Assembly (NCBI GenBank): GCA_036638975.1 | Contig: JAVWJP010000011.1 | Coordinates: forward strand, 1 to 63,055 | Origin: JAVWJP01 sp036638975 | GTDB taxonomy: Bacteria > Bacillota > Clostridia > Oscillospirales > Ruminococcaceae | Length of the DNA stretch: 63,055 bases | Direction: 5' to 3' | Part shown: positions 34,149 through 40,922 of the stretch, piece by piece | Layout: every line of letters begins with the position of its first letter | Numbering within the stretch: the first letter of the stretch is position 1 | The notes under the pieces: model-generated | The model's database searches: none | What the model saw: the letters and a program-made list of their open reading frames with translations, nothing else | What the model was told of the DNA's origin: nothing | Position numbers and translations under genes: made by a program

Positions 34149-34517
34149 TCACCCTTCCTCTGTGTTCAAGGTTTCATTAAACAGTTCTCCTACTACATCA
34201 TTTCCATATTTGCACAATTTACTTTCAAGTATATCATATTGCGCCAGAAAGCATCTGCCTCTTTGCGTAAGCTGCGAAAAGCCGCCGTTTTTACCGCCGA
34301 CCTCGCGCTTTAATAAAAGAAAACCCAGCTCATTTTCACAGCTGCGCAGCATCTTCCACGCTTTAGAATACGACATACTCATTGCCGCCGCCGCAGAACG
34401 CAGCGAGCCATAGCTGTCTATAGCTTTAAGCAGCTCCGCAGGGCCGGGCCCGAAGCACTTGCCGTCACCAAAAAACAAACGCACCGAAACCTTAATATTC
34501 ATAGGTAAATCCGACAT
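34149..34517 (-). CDS. ModE-like winged-helix regulator without molybdate-binding domain
   Basis: A 122-residue protein matching only the N-terminal DNA-binding half of ModE: FGPGPAELLKAIDSYGSLRSAAAAMSMSYSKAWKML (residues ~20-55, the LysR-type HTH), then the wing LLLKREVGGKNGGFSQLTQRG. Full ModE (about 260 residues) adds two TOBE/molbindin domains that bind molybdate; they are absent. A ModE-type operator lies at the modA promoter of the same transcript, so autoregulation is likely. How metal status is sensed is unclear. GGGGGAGAAATA gives a strong ribosome site. Confidence 0.88.
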   Translation of the reverse strand: MSDLPMNIKVSVRLFFGDGKCFGPGPAELLKAIDSYGSLRSAAAAMSMSYSKAWKMLRSCENELGFLLLKREVGGKNGGFSQLTQRGRCFLAQYDILESKLCKYGNDVVGELFNETLNTEEG

Positions 34518-34564
34518 TATTTCTCCCCCGCCCGCAGTTGCTTATTTTTTAACATCAATACATA

Positions 34565-35302
34565 TTATTCGGCGCAAAAGCACATACGCTTTAAACCTAA
34601 AATTTTAGCCGCGCCAGCCGCAGTTGTTCCAAAAAATACAATTTCTTTTTTCATATCCAAAAAATTGACTATAGTACCATTGCATAAGGTACTACCGGTA
34701 CAAAGCACCAAGTCCGCCCAATCGCACACCGACTTATACTCTAAACCGTTTTCTACCTTTATGCCATAGCGCATTTGACCTATATTATCCGTGTTTAAAT
34801 CTAAAACACGCAGCGTATATTCACTTGAGAGCTGCTCTAAAAGCGCGGGCTGGTACCCCACCAAGGCTATACGCTTAACATTGTAGTGCTCTTTCACCCA
34901 TGTTAGCGCTTGCCTTGCACATTGCTCGGGCTCACCGTTTTTGCAGTGTATGGTGTGCTCTGCAAGCCCCAAATTCCGCATTACGGCGTTCATAGTAGCT
35001 ATAAAAAGACCCCTCGAGTGCATATCAGACATTAAATCCAGCTTAATTACATCTAGTAAGCTGCCAAAAAACAAAGACGGTGCATCGGTAAAAGCCTGCC
35101 CCTTACTTCCCATAAACTCCGCTTCCAGCATTTGTTCTTTTCCAGTAAGAATAGGGAAGTCTTTTCGCTCGGTAACTCCGATAGCCTCTTGCGGAGAAAG
35201 TGCCCTGCCGGTTATATGTACTTTTTCGGATTCTATATGATGCTCGTTTACAATTTGTGTAAATTCTGATTTTAATTTACTAAATAGCATTTCTTCTGTC
35301 AT
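34565..35302 (-). CDS. DUF364-type Rossmann-like protein of the molybdate operon
   Basis: A 245-residue protein with an N-terminal enolase-like part (residues ~15-85, with DAPSLFFGSLLDVIKLDLMSDMHSRGLFIATMNAV) and a C-terminal Rossmann-like part (VKRIALVGYQPALLEQL, ADLVLCTGSTLCNGTIVNFLD, IVFFGTTAAGAAKIL). This fits the DUF4213/DUF364 family, several of which occur by metal-transport or molybdenum genes. The ATG at 35302 is preferred (AGAGGA upstream); a longer TTG form would begin inside modC. The function is unknown. Cys residues near 221-226 and the tail may bind metal. Confidence 0.82.
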   Translation of the reverse strand: MTEEMLFSKLKSEFTQIVNEHHIESEKVHITGRALSPQEAIGVTERKDFPILTGKEQMLEAEFMGSKGQAFTDAPSLFFGSLLDVIKLDLMSDMHSRGLFIATMNAVMRNLGLAEHTIHCKNGEPEQCARQALTWVKEHYNVKRIALVGYQPALLEQLSSEYTLRVLDLNTDNIGQMRYGIKVENGLEYKSVCDWADLVLCTGSTLCNGTIVNFLDMKKEIVFFGTTAAGAAKILGLKRMCFCAE

Positions 35303-36041
35303 TACATAATATCCTCTCAAATTGATTATTTAAGCTTATACCAAGAAATCGGTTTACGGTATCGTCCGAATACGGTAAAAACAGTTCATCTGCATTTCTT
35401 ACAGCCTTTAACTCGCCATCTATCATAACGCCTATTCTGGCACCAAAAAGCTGTGCTTCATCAAAGCTATGTGTCACTAAAAGAATTGTACAGCCGTAAT
35501 GAATGTGAATATCCTGTAGCTCTTTGTATAAATTATCGCGCGTTAATGGGTCTAATGCCGAAAAAGGCTCGTCTAAAAGCAGTAGCTCCGGCTCTAGAAC
35601 CAGTGCGCGCGCCAATGCGGTTCTTTGACATTCGCCGCCGCTTAATGCGCCGCACATACGCTTTAGCAAATGCAAAATTTCAAACCTGTCGGCAATCTCT
35701 AACACACGACGTTTAACCTCGGCACGGTTAATATGCCGCATTGTAAGACCATAGGCAATGTTTTCAAAAACCGTCATATGCGGGAAAAGCCCGTAGTCTT
35801 GATACACAACTCCAATATGACGCTGCTCCGGCGATATATGTGTAACATCGGTCCCATTTGTAAAAACAGCGCCGCTGTCACCCGAATAAAAACCCGCAAT
35901 AGCCTCCAAAAGTATAGTTTTTCCGCTGCCTGTTTCACCCAAAATAACAAATATTTCGCCGGGGGCAACTGTAAAGCAAACATTTTTAAGCGCAAATGCA
36001 CCGCGCCTAAGCGAAAAATTTTTAAGCTCAACCTCTGTCAT
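35280..36041 (-). CDS. modC: Molybdate-type ABC transporter ATPase, short form
   Basis: A 253-residue ATPase with Walker A GETGSGKT, Q-loop VYQDYGLFPHM, signature LSGGECQRTALARAL, Walker B LLLLDEPFSALDPLT and H-loop THSFDEA. Typical ModC (~350 residues) has a C-terminal TOBE domain that binds molybdate; it is missing here. The ModA and ModB neighbours identify the substrate as molybdate or tungstate. It overlaps modB by 14 bases and the DUF364 gene by 23. Confidence 0.9.
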   Translation of the reverse strand: MTEVELKNFSLRRGAFALKNVCFTVAPGEIFVILGETGSGKTILLEAIAGFYSGDSGAVFTNGTDVTHISPEQRHIGVVYQDYGLFPHMTVFENIAYGLTMRHINRAEVKRRVLEIADRFEILHLLKRMCGALSGGECQRTALARALVLEPELLLLDEPFSALDPLTRDNLYKELQDIHIHYGCTILLVTHSFDEAQLFGARIGVMIDGELKAVRNADELFLPYSDDTVNRFLGISLNNQFERILCNDRRNAI

Positions 36042-36852
36042 CTGCGCTCCCCCTTGTTTGATTCTGCCTGCATGAGTTAATCCAACCCGTAAGCGCTATA
36101 GAAACAGCAGAAAGTGCAAGCAGCAAAACTGCCGAAGCCATTGCCATTCCGTTTTCGCCGGTAGAAATATGCAAATAAATGCCTGCGGGCAGGGTTTCGG
36201 TTTTCATACGTGTCACACCAACCAGCATAAGTGTAGCCCCAAACTCCCCCAAAGCACGCGCCCACGCGAGCACAGCCGCCGTAAGTACGCCGTGCTTTGC
36301 AAGCGGCAGTGTAATTGTGCAAAATTGCTTCCAATGCGAAGCACCCAGCGTGCCTGCTATAAGCTCCAGACGCCTGTCAACGTCCAAAAACGCAGTGCGG
36401 ATAAGACGAATTACAAATGGCAAATTTACCATCATTTGGGCAAATATTATACCGCGTTTATCAAAAACCACCCTAAAGCCTATATCGCGCAGTGCCTGTC
36501 CCAAATCTGACGAAAATACCATAAGCAGGCACAAGCCCAAAACCAAATTAGGTAATGACAACGGCAATTCTATAAGTGTTTGCACCGCTTTTTTGCACGG
36601 AAAGCGCATATGCGTAAGTGCATATGCGCTTGGAACCGCAAGCAATAAGCAAAGAAGTGTTGACACGCACGCTGTATACAAGCTAAGCCTTAACGAAAAA
36701 AGCAGCTCACGCGAGTGCAACGCCTGCCGCAAATACGGCAACCCACCGCTTACCACAGCCAAAATACTCCACCCTATAAACAGAGCTACCAAAAGTAAAA
36801 CCGCTGCGCAAAGCCATTCAAATAAGGTCTTTTTTTGATGGTATTTTTTCAT
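36028..36852 (-). CDS. modB: Molybdate-type ABC transporter permease
   Basis: A 274-residue inner-membrane permease with about six helices. The EAA-loop motif ARALGEFGATLMLVG is characteristic of ModB/CysT-type oxyanion permeases. LPLSLPNLVLGLCLLMVF is the conserved helix before it. It begins 6 bases after the modA stop and pairs with the short ATPase. Confidence 0.93.
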   Translation of the reverse strand: MKKYHQKKTLFEWLCAAVLLLVALFIGWSILAVVSGGLPYLRQALHSRELLFSLRLSLYTACVSTLLCLLLAVPSAYALTHMRFPCKKAVQTLIELPLSLPNLVLGLCLLMVFSSDLGQALRDIGFRVVFDKRGIIFAQMMVNLPFVIRLIRTAFLDVDRRLELIAGTLGASHWKQFCTITLPLAKHGVLTAAVLAWARALGEFGATLMLVGVTRMKTETLPAGIYLHISTGENGMAMASAVLLLALSAVSIALTGWINSCRQNQTRGSADDRG

Positions 36853-36858
36853 TTCATA

Positions 36859-37689
36859 TTAATTAAGTATTTCATATCCATACTTTTCCCATATTTTTTT
36901 TGCAGAATCAGTATCAAGAAAAGCCCTAAATGCCTCGGCTGTTGCTTTGTCGGCAGAACAGCTGAGTGTTGCCGCAGGCACTGTTTTTACATATTTATCC
37001 ATATCGGTGGTATCAACTATATCTACGGAATCTCCCGCGTTTTCTTTCCATACAATAGCGGCGTCACATTCATCTGCCGCAAGAGCTGTAACAATTGCAG
37101 GTGCTGTAGTTGTCCGCGCAATTAAATTCACTTTATCAAAGACCTTAAAATCCTTTAAAACCTTGTCGCCTATTTTACCTATAGGTGTCGATTCGGCATC
37201 GCCCAAAAGCAGACGAACTTCTTTTTGCGCCAAATCTTCAATGCCCTTAATGCCCTTTGGGTTGCCCTTTTGTACGGCTAAAACAGGTATATGCTTTACT
37301 AAATCTTTGCTGTCCGCTACAAAATCTTTTACGGGTTTAAGCTCCTCTGCCGAGCCCGCTATAAACATATCGCCCTCTTTTGCAGTGTTTATCTGAGTTT
37401 GAATTTGAGCCGCATTAGCAAAGTTTACTTCAATTTCGCAGCCTGTTTCTGCTTTAAATGCCTGCGCAATATCTGAAAAAGGCTTTTTCATACCTGCTCC
37501 GCAATATACCATGAGGCGTTTCCCTTCTAAGGCAAGCGCCGGGGCCTCGACACTTTGCGGTGCTTCGCTGCTTATAGAGCTGCTCTGTGCTGCTTCAGCA
37601 GGGCTTTCGACGGTTAGCTGCACATCTGCATTGGAACAACCGCAAAGCAGCAGTAGCGAGCTTAGCAGTATGACAAAAAAATTTTTCAT
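36859..37689 (-). CDS. modA: Molybdate-type ABC transporter substrate-binding lipoprotein
   Basis: A 276-residue lipoprotein (lipobox LLLCGC near residue 18) with a Ser/Ala/Glu-rich linker and then LMVYCGAGMKKPFSDIAQAF, the ModA start. The anion-binding and hinge regions (MFIAGSAEELKP, LLLGDAESTPIGKIGDKVL, ECDAAIVWKENAG) follow. It captures molybdate or tungstate. It is the first gene of the long Mo/Se transcript, behind a strong promoter overlapped by a ModE-type site, and starts after GGAGGAAAC. Confidence 0.93.
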   Translation of the reverse strand: MKNFFVILLSSLLLLCGCSNADVQLTVESPAEAAQSSSISSEAPQSVEAPALALEGKRLMVYCGAGMKKPFSDIAQAFKAETGCEIEVNFANAAQIQTQINTAKEGDMFIAGSAEELKPVKDFVADSKDLVKHIPVLAVQKGNPKGIKGIEDLAQKEVRLLLGDAESTPIGKIGDKVLKDFKVFDKVNLIARTTTAPAIVTALAADECDAAIVWKENAGDSVDIVDTTDMDKYVKTVPAATLSCSADKATAEAFRAFLDTDSAKKIWEKYGYEILN

Positions 37690-37757
37690 GTAGTTTCCTC
37701 CAAAGTTGTAGTTGTTTTCAATATTATTGTTGCAAATAACAACAAAATGTTGAATAT

Positions 37758-37783
37758 GCGTTATGTTTTTTGGGATATAATGC
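37758..37783. promoter_or_regulatory. ModE-type operator at the modA promoter
   Basis: On the minus strand GCATTATAT, 7 bases, then AACATAACGC forms an imperfect palindrome. Its core TTATAT-N8-ACATAA has the same half-sites and spacing as the E. coli modA operator as I remember it. It lies just downstream of the -10 box, over the expected transcription start, so a bound ModE-like protein would repress. Confidence 0.75.
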
Positions 37784-37790
37784 TATTAGT

Positions 37791-37819
37791 ATGATATCAG
37801 ACTTTTGAGTTACTGTCAA
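37791..37819 (-). promoter_or_regulatory. Promoter of the modABC-selAB transcript
   Basis: Minus strand TTGACA (37814-37819), 17 bases, TATCAT (37791-37796). About 100 bases of leader precede the modA start. Confidence 0.85.
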
Positions 37820-37848
37820 TTGAAAATCAGCTTTTATAGTTATATTTA

Positions 37849-37873
37849 TTAAAACTATCGCAGATAGTTTTAA
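37849..37873. repeat. Perfect 11-bp hairpin beside the dispersed repeat
   Basis: TTAAAACTATC and GATAGTTTTAA flank a GCA loop. It sits between the modA promoter and the 54-bp repeat at 37879. No T run follows, so it is not an obvious terminator. Confidence 0.6.
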
Positions 37874-37878
37874 TTGCG

Positions 37879-37932
37879 CATGTGCGTAGCACGCGACTTA
37901 GATAAAAATTAATAAAACAAGAACTGTTTTAT
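37879..37932 (+). repeat. 54-bp dispersed repeat, copy A
   Basis: Matches the reverse complement of 62947-63000 at 53 of 54 positions. It contains GTGC-GTA-GCAC and an imperfect AATAAAACA/TGTTTTATT inverted repeat. It lies in the 334-base interval between modA and the second MATE gene, which otherwise holds the modA promoter and the MATE terminator. Confidence 0.85.
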
Positions 37933-37939
37933 AAAAATT

Positions 37940-37975
37940 ATCCCATATTTCCGAATTAAAACGGTAATATGGGAT
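37940..37975 (-). terminator. Terminator of the second MATE gene
   Basis: ATCCCATATT (37940-37949) pairs with AATATGGGAT (37966-37975), with an inner CCG/CGG. On the minus strand it is followed by AATTTTTAT. Confidence 0.6.
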
Positions 37976-38023
37976 TTATATAAAATACATGATAATATTA
38001 CATTAGTTTAAAAAATTTTCCTG

Positions 38024-39391
38024 TCATGTCTGCTCTAAGGGCTTCATGTTTTTAATGTGCTTTTTATATATTGCCAAAAACACTATAAAGCCTGCTGTAA
38101 ATGAAACTGTTTCGGCTATCGGGAAGGCATACCAAACAAAATTAAGCCCAAAATGTGCAAGTAAAAATGCAGCCGGCAAAATAACAACTATCTGCCTTAA
38201 AAGCGATAGCATAAGGCTTTTACCGCCCATACCTATTGCCTGAAACAGCGTAGAAAACATTATGCCCAGTGCGGCGGGGACGAAGCAAAGGCTTATTGTT
38301 TTTAAAGCGGGTACACCTATCTTTAACATTTCCGCATCAGCTTCAAATATCATAAGAAGCTTGTCCGCACCAAAGAAAAACAGCAGATTCCCCAGTGCCA
38401 TAATGCAAAGAGCGATGACGCTGCCTATTTGTAAAGCCTCGGTTACACGTTTTTCGTTGCGTGCGCCATAGTTAAAGCCCATAATAGGCATAAGCCCATG
38501 CGTAAGACCAAAAACCGGCATAAATATGAACGATTGCAGCTTAAAGTAAATGCCAAATACGGCAACGGCTACATCTGTAAACTTTATCAAAATAGCGTTT
38601 ACGCCCACCACCATAAGCGAGCCTATAGACTGCATCAAAATTGCCGGAAAACCCACAGAATAAATATCTTTCAGCGTTTTGCCGTCAAGCCTAAAGCCTT
38701 TAAGCGTTATATTTACTGCATGAGTTTTTACAAGACCCATTACAAGCACAAAAACCATGCCCGCAAGCTGCCCCGTCACCGTAGCTATAGCCGCACCGCG
38801 AACCCCCAGTTTAGGAAACCCAAAAAGACCGAATATCATAATAGGGTCTAAAACTATGTTGGTTACGGCACCTATAAGCTGCGAGCACATAGGTATAATC
38901 ATGTTACCTGTAGATTGCAGAGTTTTTTCCATGTTTATCTGCACAAACATACAAAACGAAAATATCATTACAACATAAGCGTAATCGCAGCCGTAATTAT
39001 AAACAAGCCGGTTTTGTGTAAAAGAACTAAAAAAAGGCTTTATAAATAAAAGCCCCGCAAATGCCACTGCCGCTCCGCTTACAAAGCCCAAAAGTATACC
39101 GTGAGTAGCCGCAAGGCTTGCCTCGTCCACCCTGCCCTCGCCCAAACGGCGAGAAACAAGCGAGTTTATACCTACTCCTGTGCCAACTCCTATAGCTATC
39201 ATAAGGTTTTGTATAGGGAACGCAAGCGAAACTGCCGTAAGCGCCTCTACCCCAAGCTTTGCCACAAAATAGCTGTCAACAACATTATACAGCGCCTGTA
39301 CCAGCATAGAAAACATAGCCGGTATGGACATGGACGCTATAAGCCCCAGCATAGGAGCATAACCCATTTTATTTTCGGTTTGTTCTGCCAT
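38024..39391 (-). CDS. MATE family efflux transporter, second copy
   Basis: A 455-residue, twelve-helix MATE exporter. It opens GYAPMLGLIASMSIPAMFSMLVQALYN and VDSYFVAKLG, with MPVFGLTHGLMPIMGFNYGARN in the second half. I start at 39391 where GAGAAGGGG lies upstream; the frame stays open further upstream without a ribosome site. It is only distantly similar to the 1830 protein by eye. No neighbour hints at the substrate. Confidence 0.92.
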   Translation of the reverse strand: MAEQTENKMGYAPMLGLIASMSIPAMFSMLVQALYNVVDSYFVAKLGVEALTAVSLAFPIQNLMIAIGVGTGVGINSLVSRRLGEGRVDEASLAATHGILLGFVSGAAVAFAGLLFIKPFFSSFTQNRLVYNYGCDYAYVVMIFSFCMFVQINMEKTLQSTGNMIIPMCSQLIGAVTNIVLDPIMIFGLFGFPKLGVRGAAIATVTGQLAGMVFVLVMGLVKTHAVNITLKGFRLDGKTLKDIYSVGFPAILMQSIGSLMVVGVNAILIKFTDVAVAVFGIYFKLQSFIFMPVFGLTHGLMPIMGFNYGARNEKRVTEALQIGSVIALCIMALGNLLFFFGADKLLMIFEADAEMLKIGVPALKTISLCFVPAALGIMFSTLFQAIGMGGKSLMLSLLRQIVVILPAAFLLAHFGLNFVWYAFPIAETVSFTAGFIVFLAIYKKHIKNMKPLEQT

Positions 39392-39467
39392 TAAAAGACC
39401 CCTTCTCTTGCTTTTTTCATACGAAGTTAAAATCAAATACACCGTCAATTTAAGCCTATATAAAGAT

Positions 39468-39495
39468 AAAAAAAACCCACACGAAAAAGTGTGGG
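39468..39495 (-). terminator. Terminator of the glutamate mutase operon
   Basis: CCCACAC (39476-39482) pairs with GTGTGGG (39489-39495). On the minus strand the stem is followed by a run of eight T's (39468-39475). Confidence 0.88.
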
Positions 39496-39579
39496 GGTGT
39501 TGCAATTTCCAGCCACGTTACTATATCATTTTAGACCTATTATAAACATATGTCAACAAAAATCCAAGCTTATTTTTTG

Positions 39580-40503
39580 TTAAAACATTATTTTGTTCAG
39601 GTCCTTACCCAAATGCTCGTTTTCGTCGCCCACCAGCCCCACCAACAGGTACCGCTCATAAGCAGAGTCGTAGTGAAACTCTTGTAAAAGCTTAAATTTT
39701 CCAATTTCTCCCGTGCTGCGTATGTGCATTCGCGGGCCTGTGCAGTAATGCTCAAACTCACCGATTAAAACGTGCTCCTCATCGAGGTAGGATATTGGCA
39801 AATCGGCTTCTATAAGACCGTTTACCTGCTTTTGTAAAAGTTCCAAATCTATATCGGGCTGCTCTGAAAAGCCAAGCATAAAGCCATGCTTTACATCATC
39901 GTGCGTCATTTTACCAGAATAGGTCTTTTGAATAAAGAACTCGCATAAATCCTCTGCCGTATGTGCCATTTTGCGAAAGCGTATAGACTTAAAAACAATG
40001 TCGCACACGTCCTGAGGCTCCGGACCAAAAAGGTTTGGACGCGTCACTATTATTTCTTCTCCGACACCTATAAGCAAATTTGCATTACGCCCCAAAAAAG
40101 GAAAGATTAAGTCAAAATGCTCTACCACAACCCGCTTGCCCTTTGATATAGCATTTAAGATTGCCTCTGCCAAAACGTGCATCTGTGTAAATGCCGATTC
40201 AAAACGGACATCGAGATGATATGTATGAGCACTGTAAAATCCGCCGTCATCAACGTCCAAAAGCGGCAGAGGACGCACATTTACACCCTCGTCGTCGTTT
40301 GAAAGCTCCAGCCCCGGGAACATACCCTTGACAAGCATACTTTTACCGGAACCTGCCTCGCCTATAAAGCCCACCAAATAATCGAACGGGCTTAAATATT
40401 GCTGTGCTATCTGCATACCAAGGTCTACCATTCGTACATTCCCACGCGGTGCAAAAAACACGCTGTAAAGGTGGCTTTTCTGCATTCTTACCGAATATGG
40501 CAT
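39580..40503 (-). CDS. P-loop NTPase fused to an alanyl-tRNA-editing-like (SAD) domain
   Basis: A 307-residue protein. Residues ~25-150 hold a P-loop (GEAGSGKS, 48-55) followed by THLD-like HTYHLD (93-98) and GKRVVVEHFDLI, recalling TsaE or a small kinase. Residues ~172-285 align by eye with the AlaRS second additional (editing) domain: RKMAHTAEDL (His181), then FSEQPDIDLELLQKQVNGLI, then C254 and H260 before IRSTGEIGKFKL. The second His of HxxxH is Asp185 and two residues are inserted in the CxxxH loop. It is the last gene of the methylaspartate operon, behind an attenuator-like hairpin. Function unknown. Confidence 0.85.
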   Translation of the reverse strand: MPYSVRMQKSHLYSVFFAPRGNVRMVDLGMQIAQQYLSPFDYLVGFIGEAGSGKSMLVKGMFPGLELSNDDEGVNVRPLPLLDVDDGGFYSAHTYHLDVRFESAFTQMHVLAEAILNAISKGKRVVVEHFDLIFPFLGRNANLLIGVGEEIIVTRPNLFGPEPQDVCDIVFKSIRFRKMAHTAEDLCEFFIQKTYSGKMTHDDVKHGFMLGFSEQPDIDLELLQKQVNGLIEADLPISYLDEEHVLIGEFEHYCTGPRMHIRSTGEIGKFKLLQEFHYDSAYERYLLVGLVGDENEHLGKDLNKIMF

Positions 40504-40531
40504 TTAGGCGCCCTCCCTGTAATATAAAAAT

Positions 40532-40557
40532 GGGGGCAAGCTTTACAGCCTGCCCCC
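40532..40557 (-). terminator. Intercistronic hairpin before the P-loop/SAD gene
   Basis: GGGGGCA and TGCCCCC arms with an inner GCT/AGC, followed on the minus strand by ATTTTTATATT. It likely lets only part of the operon transcript reach the last gene. Confidence 0.6.
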
Positions 40558-40581
40558 GCAAGAGTAGCGGTTATTTTTGCA

Positions 40582-40899
40582 TTACCAATCGAACGAAAGC
40601 CCCAAAAGCGGCGCGTGCTGCTGTGCACCGTAAACATCGGTTTCGCCTAAGTCACCCGAGCATATCGGGCGTTTTATGGTAATTTTAATTGCCTTTGCAG
40701 GGGTAAATTCTATAATATTTATAATTTTATCGGGTGTAATGCGGTAAAGCTCGCACACCACTTTTTCATTGATAATCTTTTTTTCGCAAGCCTTATTAAA
40801 GCTGTCAAAGTCTTTAAACATTATGTCTAAAGTAAGCTCGTAAGGACCCGAGTTTTTACTGCGTATGATATCTGTAATATCGGTAAGGTTAGTTTTCAT
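40582..40899 (-). CDS. DUF4387 (AtuA C-terminal-like) protein
   Basis: A 105-residue acidic cytoplasmic protein. It matches the small DUF4387 family that follows AtuA/DUF1446 proteins: LTDITDIIRSKNSGPYELTLDIMF near the N-terminus, then KPICSGDLGETDVYGAQQHAPLL at the end. In other genomes it can be fused to or adjacent to the AtuA-like protein, so the two probably form one complex. The activity is not established. GGAGGAAACAGG provides the ribosome site. Confidence 0.88.
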   Translation of the reverse strand: MKTNLTDITDIIRSKNSGPYELTLDIMFKDFDSFNKACEKKIINEKVVCELYRITPDKIINIIEFTPAKAIKITIKRPICSGDLGETDVYGAQQHAPLLGLSFDW

Positions 40900-40922
40900 T
40901 CCTGTTTCCTCCTATTCTAGCA

